A DNA stretch of 64,000 nt from Pristionchus mayeri (GCA_036245805.1 BTRK01000001.1:17367087-17431086), one strand, 5' to 3'; shown: positions 1 to 11,636, counted from the stretch's first letter. Notes: generated from the letters alone by a model not told the origin. A program made the numbers and translations.

Positions 1-140
1 TTTGGGGTGTATGGCAATCTATTGGTCCGAGATTCTGGGAATATAGTTGCCGCGTACAAGCAAGACAATCAGTACTATTGGAATGAAGATAAATCAGGGT
101 TTTAGTAGCGCCTATATGAGTGGCAACCGTATCGAACACG

Positions 141-250
141 TTTTTGGCGTCTTGAAAGTTTTACTGGGGGGACCAAAGCTGGACTTGTGTCTAACGGGCA
201 GGTGCCCGATGCCGCTCCCAGCGCCCCCACTCCAAACGATTACGGGCTAT
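141..250. repeat. Dispersed direct repeat, copy A
   Basis: This block starts with TTTTTGGCGTC and runs through a CCGATGCCGC stretch into a C-rich end. It matches 1031-1134 in the same orientation with scattered mismatches. Family unknown; possibly a remnant transposon tail. Confidence 0.6.
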
Positions 251-1030
251 TGTAAGTACAGCATCTAGCGGGGCAACTACGTTCTGTTACAGGCGGGAAC
301 TATGCTAATAGGCTTAAAATAACGGACTCATGACTGGGATACACTTCTGTAAATATTGGAAAAAAAAGTTACAAATTTCGTCAAATGTGTGACCCAGCGA
401 ATATTATCTGACTCAGCGCTAATTTTGACATACCGTAATCACAATTTATTTTCCCCACCATGCACCAGCTTTTCGAAGCGTGGCAAAACGTTTTTACAAC
501 GACGGGCACCGAACACCCAACTTTGTGTTTGCCAGTCCATCGCGTTAGCCACTCGGCCATGATAAAATTGCAAAAGTATATTTACAAAAATTTAAATATT
601 AGGTCGTTCATGATTTACCAAAGAAACATTTTAATTTCGGCGTTTTTGAAAAAGTCATGAATGTGCTCCAATGAATAATGGTTGCTCCATCGCTAAAATC
701 GCAATTTTCCACTAGATGTAGTGGAAATTTTGCCTAATTTTCGACGGTCAATAGATTCTCAGGGCCGGATCAGCATAATGGCTACGCAAAAAGCTAAATA
801 TCAAGTGTAGATTTTGAGGGAGATGGCAAAATGTGCACGCACGGACGGACAGACGGACACTACTTTTCCGTATTTTTCTCGTTTCTTTGCCCATACACTC
901 GGTTATTTTTCTACATGAAATGACTTGTATTGCCGACGGCCACCTGCACCAGCTTGGAAAGGTCGAGTGTATGGATTGGTTTTCGCGAGGCAGAATGTCC
1001 GTCCGATCAGGATACTGTAGAAATACACAT

Positions 1031-1134
1031 TTTTGGGCGTCCTGAAAAATTTGCAGAGGGGACGAAAGCTGGACTTCTGCGTAATGGACAAGTACCCCGA
1101 TGCCGCACGCAGAGCCCCCACTCCCATACCCCCA
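1031..1134. repeat. Dispersed direct repeat, copy B
   Basis: Diverged second copy of the 141-250 block, in the same order and orientation. It shares the GACGAAAGCTGGACTT-like core and the CCCGATGCCGC segment. Confidence 0.6.
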
Positions 1135-1407
1135 CAAAACTCACAGCAAAAAAAGCTTACGGGTTACTGGTAATATAGCAATAACTTTTTCGAACTGCTG
1201 AACATTCCAGCTCTTCAACGACATCGTCCCGAAAACAGCAGAGAACTTCCGTGCTCTGTGCACGGGAGAGAAGGGCATGGGCAAATCTGGCAAGCCCCTA
1301 CACTACAAGGGATGCCCATTTCACATGTCCGTGCCTAACAGCTACGTTATGGTAAGTTTTTCAATTTCACGGAAGAATATTCTTGGAAATGAATACTATG
1401 TTATAAT

Positions 1408-1512
1408 CGGCCTGTTTAATCTGTCAGAAATTTGCGAGAAAAAGTTGCGTAAAAAGTTCGCGAACTTTTTACGCAACTTTTCTCGCACATTTCTGACAGA
1501 TTAAACAAGCCG
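1408..1512. repeat. 105-bp near-perfect palindrome (MITE-like hairpin)
   Basis: The arms run from CGGCCTGTTTAATCTGTCAG to the matching reverse complement and meet at about 1460 (AAGTTCGCGAACTT). There is virtually no loop and only one or two mismatches. It sits in the first visible intron of the cyclophilin remnant. Confidence 0.85.
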
Positions 1513-1565
1513 AATATGAACAGGGCATTGACAAACAATTTGTACAAATTAGGTCAAATTGCCCA

Positions 1566-2340
1566 AATTTAGACACTGCAAGCTCCGCCCACTTTGCTCG
1601 GGCACGATTCCTCTCTAAAGAATGATTTAGGGAGCACGAGCTTCATTCGCAACCAAATCGTTCGCTCTAAACTGATTCATCTAGATCTCCCCTATATCTA
1701 TCCGTGAACTGAGGCGGAACATCCATGTTCGTGTTTGAGTAGGTCAGCATACGACTTAAAGGTTGCGAAAAGGCGAAATCATCCCTCAAAGTGGAAGCAC
1801 TTAGCCCCCCCCGCCCCCTTTGGTCATTTGTTACTCAAGGCCTAAGGCAACTTTCTATCAAAACAGGACATTCAAAAGTCAAGGCGCTGACCCGTGCTTC
1901 AAAGAAGATCATTTGGTAGGGAGCTCATTAAGGGAGAGAGGCAAACGCGAAACTCCGCCTCCTCGCCCTCCCTCTTCTCGCCTGTTTCTGCCCCGGCGCG
2001 TGTAGAGAGCCGCTGGCTATGCAAAAGAGCGCTCTTGCATCCCTCCCTCGTCTAAACTTTCGGGGGTGAGGCGCATCCGGGAAAGGGCGAAGCCCTACCC
2101 AAATTTTTGGCGACAGGAGAGTCGGCAGGAGAGTCGGCGGAATTGGCTCCGCCCTTTCTCGCTTTTCTGCCGCTCTCCGTTGACACCTTTTCATATGCTT
2201 TATGACCTCTAGCGCGATTCAGAGATGAGATATCGACAAACGGCCAAAAGCATGATTATATTTGGATCCCTGCGGGCATTTTCAGCATAGTTAGGGTGGC
2301 ATAGGGTCATTTCGGCTATACCCTTTGTGGTGCCTACCCA
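1566..2340. repeat. GC-rich dispersed element related to 16593-17312
   Basis: The start (CTGCAAGCTCCGCCCACTT) and the end (a GGGTCATTT box, then a CCCTTTG stretch) resemble the two ends of the nested element at 16593-17312. The interior is GC-rich with a palindrome-prone GAGAG/CTCTC tract. It lies in the cyclophilin intron. The family is not recognised and the borders are approximate. Confidence 0.45.
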
Positions 2341-3532
2341 TATTTCGGACAATTCGTACGTCTCCTTTGTGAGACATTGCTCAATTCGCGGATTTATGGA
2401 TCAGTGGAATGGTAAACAATTATTTCAGGGAGGAGACATCACTAGCGGGGACGGAACCGGCGGAGAGTCCATCTATGGGGAGTATTTTGAGGACGAGAAC
2501 TTCATCGAGCGCCACACAGAAGCGGGAACCCTATCAATGGTCAGTGATAGGTTGATATTTGACCCGATTTCCATACGACGCGCAGAATTTGTGTGTGAAT
2601 CTATCAAAAAAAACAGATTCGATTGATTAATTCATACTGGTTGCACAGTTACGAGTGCGGGTGACACAACGAAAAAAGACAAAACGGAACTGGTAACAAT
2701 GCAACAACTCGCAAGCTCCTTGGTAGAATCCCGAAAGAGCTGTAATTTGCATCCGTTTTGTCGATTTTCGTTTTGTCACCCCCTCCCCCATCGTTGTGGG
2801 GAGTGGGGCACTTCGTTCTTCCGTTGATTGTTTTCCTCATCTTCGCAGTTTACAGGTGAACACTGGACTGAACACGAACAATTCACAATTCCTCATAACT
2901 TCGAACAAAACGAACAGGAACGACGATCAATCCTGGTCTGTGACTAACTCTTGACTTTCTTTCCAATTTGTGACTCAGAATTAGAGATTTATCGATGGAA
3001 TTAAAACGTTATTGCAAATTCTTACCCTCATATTTTCCAATAACGCGAAAATATTATTAGATTTCCAATTAGATCCGGTAGAAGTGTGAAGTGTTAATCA
3101 CAATGTGATGAAAACTCGTTTCTCCATCATCCTTTTCGATAGTCCAATAGTTTTCGATTTTTTTAGCTTCAATATCTATTAGAACGTGATTTCAAAGCAA
3201 AGTAGTCTTGAAATGAGGATAAAAACGAAATTCTATAACGTTATCATTCTGTATAGTTCCTGATTCATTGTTCCAAAAAACATCCCAATAATTCCAGTCC
3301 CGAGCTAGACGAGCAGAACGTGGTCTTCGGTCGTGTGATCGAGGGCTTGGACGTCGTCAGTCAGATCGAGATTGAGGGGTACTACGGGAAGAAGTGCGTG
3401 ATCGCAGACTGCGGCCAACTGTAGTTTATTCATTTTGCGATACGGTATCGATCGAAAATCTTGCAATGAATACATTTATAAAGCATAGTGATAAAGGAAA
3501 CGTGATGAGGCCCTGTTGATAGACCCGGTGCA

Positions 3533-4505
3533 TTACTGATCGTTGGAATGGAATTGATGTTCCGTGGGGGCAGAAGTAGGATTGAGATTGCCCTCCGTTC
3601 TTCTCGAATGCTGCTCAGTTGCGTTCACTACTTTTAGATTGACTGGTCTTTGCATCAATTTTTCGCATGCAACTTGACACTGGGTAGATAGTGAAGCGGA
3701 GAACATCATCACTTGCTTGCTCTGAGGAGTGAACCGAACCAGCTTCTCGATGTCAACTCGCATGTCTATGATTGTTACAAGTGAAATGTGTAATTTGGGT
3801 AATTACTCTGTCTAACTATACTCACCATTGTTTCCAATTAGCTTATCACACTCATACAAAATGAGATGATTGATTTTCCCCAAATTGAGCATTCCCGACC
3901 GCACAAGAGCAAGAATTCGTCCCGGAGTGCCGATGACAATGTGGGGGCACTGGTTCTTCAGCACTCCTCTGTACTTCTTCAGTCGCTGATCACCACAGAA
4001 TACGACTACCTGAAGTATTTTCATCGGAAGTTATTTTTATTTTGAACAAAAAATGTTGATCTCAATCAACGAATAACCTTGGTATCCGAGAGATACTTCC
4101 CAATCCTCTCATATTCTTGTCCGATCTGAGCAGCCAATTCGCGACTATTACATAGTACAAGGGCTGATACTTGGTCATTTGCTGGCTCAATCATTTGGAG
4201 AGTCGATACGATAAAAGAAGTTGTTTTTCCCAATCCTGATTTTTCTTGGCAGCTAATATCCATACCACGAACCGCTCGATGGATGTATTCATGTTGAACT
4301 GGAAAATTGGCGATGTTTTTGCTGACTAAATATAGGAAAGTTGACAGCACGATACATTTGTGCGAATGTGACAAATTATTAAAAATTTCTGAGAGTACTC
4401 GCTTTTGGAGGGGTACTTGAAACCGCATGCTTCGATTCCTCTGAGCAGTTCTTCCTTGAGATGGAATCCCTGAAAGCCCATGCTGTGGGCAGGAACAAAT
4501 GGAGC
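3533..4505 (-). pseudogene. UAP56/DDX39-like DEAD-box helicase, N-terminal RecA domain only
   Basis: Exons (minus): 4403-4505, 4078-4298, 3826-4009, 3533-3765, with consistent phases. The first intron uses a GC donor (at 4401-4402). Motifs in order: Q-motif region with GFQGFHLKEELL; motif I SGLGKT; NSRELAAQIGQEYERI; motif Ib TPGRILALVRSG; motif II YECD, where UAP56-type proteins have DECD; motif III SAS, where SAT is usual. The frame leaves homology soon after the MQRP segment and stops at 3533. RecA domain 2 (motifs IV-VI) is therefore absent. UAP56 proteins drive mRNA export and spliceosome assembly. This copy lacks the Walker B Asp and half the enzyme, so it is a truncated paralogue or pseudogene. 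No N-terminal exon or promoter was identified upstream of 4505. Confidence 0.8.
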
Positions 4506-4742
4506 CTGAAAGATAATGGTATAATTTATGAGATTTGAATTCATCAGCATTTTATCCGTTCGTGATGAAGTTATTCACACTTCCGGTTTTTTTTGTTACT
4601 TTCGTGCTTTATATTTTATTCTCTAAAAGCTCACTTCGATATTTGATACAGGAGAAGGGAAGGTAGCTGGAACCGGCAAAACACCGACTAAGAGTTCGTA
4701 CTTTTTACTGAAAGAGTCATAGGAACATCCTGTCCGTTGTTT

Positions 4743-7700
4743 CTACAAAACTAACAATGGCCTTGCCCGTTCTTCCCAAGTATCAGTCTCAGGATCGTAC
4801 ATCTCCACTATTGTCTGATGATTATCAACTCCGAAATTTATTACGTCATAGCCTCCGCTGATGAATAACTTTCCGCAAGAGACGATGAGAGTTGAGTACC
4901 ACCTGCTTATCCGCTTTCATTGATGTTTTTTGCTTCTTCATACCTTCTTGTATTCATACTCGCAAGGACAGTCCACGTATTTGTTGAGGGATCATATCTC
5001 TCGAGTTGATTGAGCAAGGTGTTTCCGTTGTAACTGATGTATGCAGTGAATCAGTAGTGATGTAAAATAAATTAAAAGATAAAGGAAATGGAGAATGTAG
5101 CCGATTAAGGAATAAATCACATATAGTATTTTCAGGAAACTCACCCTCCACATACGTATATTTGCCCATTGAGCACCGCTGCTGCACAAGCCCATCTCGC
5201 AAAATTCATTCGACTGATCTGACTCCACCTGTGTAATTTTCAGATTATGCATTGATGTTCTGTCGTTGATCAGACATCGCAACAGAAAAAAACCCACATG
5301 TAAGAATTATACATTTATAAAGACATCGAAAAAACAAAATAAAATTCATGCCTGTTTGTTTTCGGATCGTAGAATTCTCCATCATCAAATATCTGCGTCC
5401 ATCCATTAACTCCTCCAATGGCTGAAATGAATACTATTTTGCTGTTTGTGCACATTGAAACTATATTTTCAGGGCGAAAATGTTTTAGTAATGAAAGTTC
5501 CTGGAGACTTTGAATGTGGAGAGTTATTACTTTATGCGAACAGTACCATAAAGCTTTCCATCGTGGACACATGACGCCATTGCCAAGCGATTAGTCAACA
5601 TTGAGGCGAGAGTAGTCCATTCTAAACTTTTAATGATTACATTAACATGACGTTTTCCGAGACCATGCGAAAGAGTGTTGAATGCCTCGAGGATCGCAAA
5701 AACCTCGGCTCTGCAATAGCTTCCAGCAACATACCTGTAAACATATTATAATATACAAATTATTGAAGTGCAAGCTACAGTATGCCATTGATTACTCCTT
5801 TCGCCGTCAAGCTTCTTTCGCTCGGTATGTTTGGTATCTACAATAGCAGCCTTGAACGGAGACAGAAAAACCCTGAATGAACGTCCAACTCGTAATATTG
5901 TATAATAATACCGGTTGACAGTGATTGGTAACTGTATCGTAGACTTGACCTGAAGTAGGACCATCTGACGTTCTACCGAACCAGTATATCTGAACAGATA
6001 TACTATTTTTGCATAGTATATGAAACATAAACCGTACCTTCTGGTTAACAGTAGCACGTGGTTGCATAACTGTAGCCATTTTTACACTACCGCATTCTGA
6101 ATGAGATAATGAAGTAGATTATTATATGTGTTTTGTAGTATTGAAAAGCTATTTCATAAATGAAAACACTGGTCCAATGGTCCGTAATCGGGTCATACAA
6201 CTCAATGGTGTGATCGTATTCTCGTTCATTCGTCATATCACAGCCTGAAAATTCCCTCAACCTTGACTTTAAACTATGTTGCATTACAAGGAATGGTAGT
6301 ATCTAGTAGGAATGCACGATTGGGATCGGCAATTTCGTCCCCTCTGGCACCCCTTCCCGTCTTCCTCTCGCACGTGCTCTTTAGGGAGGTCGCGCCCCTC
6401 GTTCCCCACGAAATTTCGGGGAAAGGCGCCAGTGGGCACGAAAATCCCGACATAGCTGAAGTATTCGCGCTCCTTTTCCCCTTCCTTTCTCATGACTCGC
6501 CCCACATTGGAGGACGCTCTATCACTTCCGATCAGTCCAAGGGAAGGGAGGGAGAGAGGCGCGAAAAATTCGTCCAATGTCGGGATTTTCGTGCCCACTT
6601 GCAGGCTCGGCTCGCGTCCACGAATTTGGGGGAAAGAGTGCGAGAGGATGGGAAGAGGGTGCGGGTATCCCGATCCCGATCTCGACCGTGCAACCCTAGT
6701 ATCTAGTGTTGCCAAAACGGCGCGCGCTCTACTCGTTTCACACGCTCTCTCGCTCTGTCTGACCGGCGAGAGAGCGTGTGAAACGAGGAGAGTGCGCGCC
6801 GTTTTGACATCATTAGTAGTATCTCTGGACGCGTTTGCGGCGCCCTCAGAGTAATGAAATCGAAAGGCGTTTTCGGCAGAAAAGCAGAAAAGCAAATGCG
6901 CCAGAAGGGTTCGTTTGCTCATTTTGGCATACTCTCTTGCTCGACGCTTTCGCTCCATGCTCACTTTTCGCGAATCTCACATAAATAAATGTCATGACAA
7001 TTTACCAGAGAAGATTTCTTCATTGCTGCCGAGTGACAATAAAGAAATCACTTGTGAGATTCGTGAATTACGTCGGAGAACAAAATTAAAATCCCACCGA
7101 AAGCGTAGATCAGTCTATGGGCGTCGTCACAGATTCTCTCGGTGGTCTTGAACGATGATGCCATCTTCCTTCTTCTTCCTTTGACAATTCTCCCTTTGTT
7201 TGAGGTGTACCTCTGAAAATGGCCGAAAGATGATTAGCAATCTCCTGTTCTTTGGCTTATTTACCTTTGTTTCATTGATTAGATCAGTGCACTCCACTAT
7301 GTTTGCAGGGCTGCAATTAATCAGTTGTTCGGGAATATTCAAAAATAATTTTCCTTGAAGATTTAGAGTTTACCGAAATTTTCGAAAGATGCAATCGAAA
7401 AATTTTATACTTCCCAATACTCTTCGAGCGACTTGTTCCATACACTCCGGCTGGTTAATCAACCATTCAGCTTTTTCGACAACCTCCGTCATATACGACT
7501 CTGGAAGAAGTGTGCACCGGACGCACTTCAACAGCCTGTAAGAAAATAATTTAAGCAATATGCGCGGTACGCTAACTATATCTAATTTTGTGTTTATACA
7601 TATGATAAGTTTTAAATTATGATGGTAGGTAATTTAAGCGTGCTAACTTTGCGGCGTGCTTCTTCTTGCTAGAATCGCTTCTGATCCATCGATTGACAGC

Positions 7701-9352
7701 ATTGAATACCTATTTTTCACATTTGTTGTTTCTTTTTAAATTATTCTTACTTGTCGTTCATCATCGACATTCAGCGAATCTCTCTGTAGCAATTCGATGA
7801 GTTCCTCACCCGACAGATCCAGAAAACCATGAGTTTGAGAGATTGAAACGAAGTTTTTCTGGAATTTTAGGATTAAGTTCTGACAAATCAATTCGAATGA
7901 GACGTACATCAATGAAACTCTGGATGACATCATCTATGCCATGGTATTCAATAAATCTGCAGAAGTTTAGAAGAGGAAGGGCATTGTCGATGTTCAACCT
8001 CCTTCGCATGAAGCGAATACATTCATCGATGACGGACTCCTGTAGACGGAAGCAACTGGTGATATAATCGGATGAGAGTAATCGTCTGTCTCTCTCCAAA
8101 CCACACGCTCTCTCGTCGATCAGAGTGAGCGAGAGAGTGTATGATATGGGGAGAGCGAGATCATTGCTCTCGGATGACCAGCGACTGATAATTTTCCCGA
8201 TGATAACCAAAAAAGTGGCCTTCTCTGGTTTCTCCCAACCAGTTGTTAACCAGTTGGAAGGGGCGGAGTTTCGGCGAACCAGTTGTTAACCAGTAGCAAG
8301 ATGACCAGTTGTCAACCAGTGGTTGACAACTGGTTAGGTGAGGCCGACTCTATCCCGGCGCGACTAGAGAGCACTGAGCCTACGAGAGACCAATCGCGCC
8401 GCCTAAACAGCCTGGCTAAGAGAAAGCCATGGCTGATCCTACGATCTCCACGGTCGTATTTTGAATGTAGCTACTCCCAAAACACGTAGGGGGCACTCCT
8501 CTTCCCGAGAATGAATATTCCACCTGACCCTCTAAACTCGCATACGGTAGGAGGCCTCTCAACAACTGGTTGACCAGTAGCCAAACAGTTGCTAACAAGT
8601 CCCTCAACCAGTTGGTGGGGAACCAGCCAGCAACTGGTCAGGGCACTGGTTAACAACTGGTTGGGAGAAACCAGAGTTATGTGTTATTTTCACAGCATGT
8701 CCACACACAGTCAATACTTCTGCGAAAAATATTACAGTAGCGTACAAGTTTTTTCATCATCCAGCTATTTTCCGATAGTGATCACCCGACCAAGCGTCAA
8801 ATAAACTAGGTTTGGGAGAAAAAAGAGAATATATTAATGAACCCACAACCTGTAAGTAGATAGCACCCTTCATCAGTTGCTGAACGTTTTCTGTAGAGAT
8901 TGTGAGGCACCCAGTGTATGCGTATTTCAGAAGATTATCGATGATGACGTCCTCGAAATCTAGAAGGTTGACATGTGAGTTTTTTTCATTCTATTGCCTT
9001 TTTGTGAATTAGCAAAACAAATTGGGAAAACGCACCACACATCGCGGAAGAGATATGAACTTCTCCATTTGAACTTTCTCGCATATTGGAGGCGAAAAGG
9101 GCCCGAAAGTAGGGAATGAAAACACTTAGGAGATCCTTCAATCACAGATCAAAATTTAAACCGAATTATCAGTGATATGAGAAAAAAGATACTGACAATT
9201 CTGCTGCTTCTTTTGCAACTAAGCATTATTACATCATAATTGCAGGTATGAAACATAATATCTCATCTCACCTTGTGCCCATAGCACTTCTTGTTCCCGT
9301 ATAAGATAACGATGTCGCACGTCTTTCTGTCTCCACCATATTTCTCGAGTTC
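4743..9352 (-). CDS. BTB-BACK-Kelch protein (KLHL/kel type)
   Basis: Likely a CUL3 ubiquitin-ligase substrate adaptor. BTB exons: 9272-9352 (CDIVILYGNKKCYGHK), 9039-9135 (FRALFASNMRESS), 8850-8959 (LLKYAYTGCLTI). BACK exons: 7908-8039, 7751-7858 (GEELIELLQRDSLNVDDE), 7648-7709 (FNAVNRWI), 7411-7535 (LLPESYMTEVV), 7265-7310, 7098-7212. Kelch exons: 7098-7212 end, 6170-6244 (ELYDPITDHW), 6038-6096, 5912-5989, 5664-5734, 5547-5621 (WTTLASMLTNR), 5352-5421 (AIGGVNGW), 5145-5228, 4944-5033 (YDPSTNTWTVLASM), 4743-4902 (YDPETDTWEE, stop TAG). Most phases match. The intron after 5352 uses a GC donor. The joins 7411/7310 and 5912/5734 do not keep frame, so an unseen small exon or a lesion is possible. 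A further upstream exon around 9420-9495 is uncertain. TIR elements occupy the introns at 6307-6806 and 8223-8676. Confidence 0.85.
6307..6698. mobile_element. hAT-like MITE, 8-bp target duplication
   Basis: Ends are TAGGAATGCACG (left) and CGTGCAACCCTA (right). They are flanked by the identical octamer GTATCTAG at 6299-6306 and 6699-6706. A TAGGG-type TIR with an 8-bp duplication is the hAT signature. The 392-bp interior is partly palindromic and has no transposase. The open frames across it are by-products of its palindromic, GC-rich sequence. It lies in a Kelch-gene intron. Confidence 0.8.
6713..6806. repeat. Long hairpin repeat (GAGAGCGTGTGAAACGAG family)
   Basis: CAAAACGGCGCGC...CTCGTTTCACACGCTCTCTC pairs with GAGAGAGCGTGTGAAACGAG...GCGCGCCGTTTTG around a loop near 6760. 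Shorter relatives with GAGAGAGTGT arms occur near 8085-8160 in the same gene. Non-autonomous palindromic repeat. Confidence 0.75.
8223..8676. mobile_element. TIR element built of AACCAGTTG motifs
   Basis: The left end CTCTGGTTTCTCCCAACCAG is mirrored at the right by CTGGTTGGGAGAAACCAGAG. Inside, AACCAGTT and its complement recur many times in both orientations, giving a repetitive foldback structure. It lies in a Kelch-gene intron and has no coding content. Confidence 0.75.
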
Positions 9353-10232
9353 CTGGAGAAGGCAACGAAGAGATATTACACATTTATTTTAGACTAATCA
9401 ATAGGCAAGTGTGCATCTGAGGAAGACAATGGACGACTTCAATGATATCCGGTTCCTCGCAATGGAGAGTAATCTCTGCTCCTGAACTAATTATGAAATT
9501 CGAAGAAGTTATTTCTAAAGTGGAATATAAATGTATCAAACGAACCGCATGTCTTGAAAACCGGCGTGTGATAGTTCAAAGGAATCATTTGTGAAGGGAT
9601 GAAATAGTATTGGGACAGGGAATTTAGCACAAATGCAAAGGAAAAGGACGCTATCTATTCAAATTATATTCGATTATTGGTGCGATGTACCCCTGGTGGA
9701 GTTTGCAAATTCTCACATTATGTTCTTACTGTAGGTACTACGTTTTTTTACTTGTTGTTCGAGATGGATTTATCGGAAAAGACTCCGTACTTTTTCAACG
9801 AAATATTTTGCAGTCCATATTACCACGTTCTGCGATTATGAGTCAACGTTCAAAATTGCATAATTGCATAATCCCAAATAACTTCAGAAGTTACAAAATT
9901 GAATTTGCGAAATTTCATTTTTTAAATTCCGTTTTGAAGGCAACGCAATAGGTGAATCACTTCAGAAAACTTAATCTATGTCGCTATAAAACAGCACAAG
10001 GTGAAGCCAAGTCATTCGTATCTTCGCAAATGCACCACAGGCTTCTCCTAATCCTTGCCGCGTTCTTGGTTTGAAATATTTCTTTTCTATTTTGGAAATA
10101 AGTTTTCTCAGATCGCCGGCAAGTGCGGGCGGAAAATCCAGGTGAAGACACAAGTTACATTGTACGTTTTTCAACACAAAATATCAAAATTAATGTTATT
10201 TATGCATTAGGATACTTATTTTTTTGAAATTA
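9353..10232. other. No supported gene; possible 5' part of the Kelch gene
   Basis: On the minus strand 9420-9495 reads as a plausible short coding stretch (GAEITLHCEEPDIIEVVHC) that could precede the BTB exon, but no good donor follows it. An AT-rich 88-codon plus-strand frame at 9685-9951 and a 68-codon minus frame at 9971-10177 have no recognisable motif. Confidence 0.35.
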
Positions 10233-11474
10233 TTGGGGTGTCCGGAAAGTTCGTATAATTTTTTTGTTTTTATTTTTTATTCAATGCTTTACAATTCTCA
10301 GTGACCAATGTATGCCCCCTTATTTCTCACTACCTCCCTCCAGCGATTGGGCAGGGTCTCGATTCCTCTCTTCCAGAATGCGGGTTTCTTCGAGACCGCC
10401 CAGTTCACGAAAGCCCTCACAACTTCATTTCGATTCTTGAACTTCTTTCCTTTGCAGAAGTCAGAGAGAGAGCGGAAGCAGTGGTAGTCGCATGGGGAGA
10501 GATCCGGGAAATACGGTGTATGGGGAATCTTCTCGATCTTCAGCTCGTCCATTTCTTCTGGGTCATCTTCGCTCGATGTGGGCGAGCATTGTCCATCAGA
10601 AGAAGAATTTTGCCCTGGTTCAGGAGTCTGGGAGGGACTCTGATCGCGACATCTTCCAGTTGTTCAGAGAAGAGGTCGGCATTGATGCTGGTGTCAGGGG
10701 CGAGGATCTCCCAGTAGATGGGAGCGAGCACTGAGAAGAAGAAGCAGAGGAGTTCCTTCTTTCCGTGCTATTCCTTCTTCGGGACGGGCGTGGGCTTCTC
10801 ATCTGCATCTACCCATTGCAGTCTCCTCACAGGGTTATCGTACGTGATCCACTTCTCATCTGTAGCGATGATGGAATTGACCCATCGAAGATTGGATCTA
10901 CGATGGATTAATTCCCGACAGACTTGAACACGATTTTTCAGCTGTTCGGGGGAGAGGTCATGGGGAATCACTTGTGGGAGTTTCGGCTTCTTCCCAGATC
11001 GATGGGGGATATCTTACACCGTTGATCTGGGAGTACCAGTATCCTTCTTCAACTCACGCACACTGGCCATGGGCTTGCGCTTCAGTGTGCGGAGAACGAG
11101 AGGCTGATCGAGGGAGGGAGGGCGTCCAGAGCGGGGTTGATCATCGAGACCAAACTCCCCTTTCTTGAAGCGGGAGAACCACTTATAGCAGAAGGGTATG
11201 GAGGGGGCGTCAGCTCCTTCCGACTGGGCCAGGGCAGAGTGAGCCTCCTTCACGGATCGGCCAAGACGGTAGTAATGAAGTAAAACTGCTCGGAGGTAGA
11301 GATGGGAGTCCATCACAAGAATCAATGTAGCAACTAGGAGACTGATTAAATCCTCTTACTACTCAACGTCAGAATGATGCAATACATTGTTGACAAACAG
11401 ATTGCGCAATCACTGCATTTGATCGCGAACTGACTTTTTTTCGAAGCATTATGCGAACTTTCCGGACACCCCAA
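10233..11474 (-). mobile_element. mariner-family transposon, inactive
   Basis: The terminal inverted repeats TTGGGGTGTCCGGAAAGTTC and GAACTTTCCGGACACCCCAA bound 1242 bp. They are flanked by TA at 10231-10232 and 11475-11476, the Tc1/mariner target duplication. The interior is a decayed transposase on the minus strand. A 3'-truncated relative lies at 41358-41545. Confidence 0.92.
10301..11325 (-). pseudogene. mariner transposase, broken (DD34D type)
   Basis: The reading frame starts at 11325 and shows a helix-turn-helix N-terminus (FCYKWFSRFKKGEFGLDDQP, then a GRPPS linker). The catalytic residues follow: TDEKW, LLLMDNARPH and SPCDYH. The last two Asp residues have the spacing of the DD34D class. 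The frame is interrupted by TAA at 11014-11016, by a stop near 10768 and by a frameshift near 10540-10552. The C-terminus ends with a GAYIGH stop at 10301. The catalytic Asp residues survive but no full-length protein can be made. Confidence 0.9.
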
Positions 11475-11636
11475 TATTTATCATGACGTTTGCTGATTTT
11501 ATATCTTGCTGTATATCTGCCAAACAAACCAATACTGATTCGTTTCTCCCATTTTTTGAATCATCTCTAAGCGGAATAGATGAATGAATAGAGCTATTGC
11601 AATGTTACTTGTATGCGCTCCACTATACAGCCCAGC

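Larger units (their letters stand above)
1..1210. other. Intergenic or intronic stretch with duplicated segments, no gene seen
   Basis: I find no convincing exon upstream of the first cyclophilin exon. The notable content is a repeated block (about 141-250 and 1031-1134), with a related short stretch near 460-500. The missing N-terminal exon of the cyclophilin probably lies before the window. Confidence 0.5.
1211..3424 (+). pseudogene. Degenerate cyclophilin-type peptidyl-prolyl isomerase gene
   Basis: Three exons have clear cyclophilin A-type sequence: 1211-1351 ([15 protein letters not shown], then a YKGCPFH segment), 2429-2539 ([19 protein letters not shown]) and 3298-3424 (NVVFGRVIEGLDVV, ending CGQL and TAG). 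Cyclophilins isomerise prolyl peptide bonds. Here the catalytic Arg of the FHRxIP motif is Met (FHMSVP), and the two residues before the GGD motif are absent. The exon that should encode the NAGPNTNGSQFF active-site strand cannot be found between 2539 and 3298. The Trp that normally precedes LDG is also gone (CPELDEQ). The last exon starts one base into a codon, consistent with a lost middle exon. The first exon would be before base 1. It could be a divergent expressed paralogue, but isomerase activity is very unlikely. Confidence 0.75.

Noticed and set aside
6284..6964. 226-codon minus frame and overlapping plus frames
   Set aside because: They run through the hAT-like MITE and its neighbouring hairpin. 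The sequence is GC-rich and palindromic, so both strands stay open by composition.
9685..9951. 88-codon plus frame
   Set aside because: AT-rich, with no splice signals or recognisable motif. Chance frame.
10301..10734. Plus-strand frames across the mariner
   Set aside because: Antisense shadows of the transposase, which is on the minus strand.
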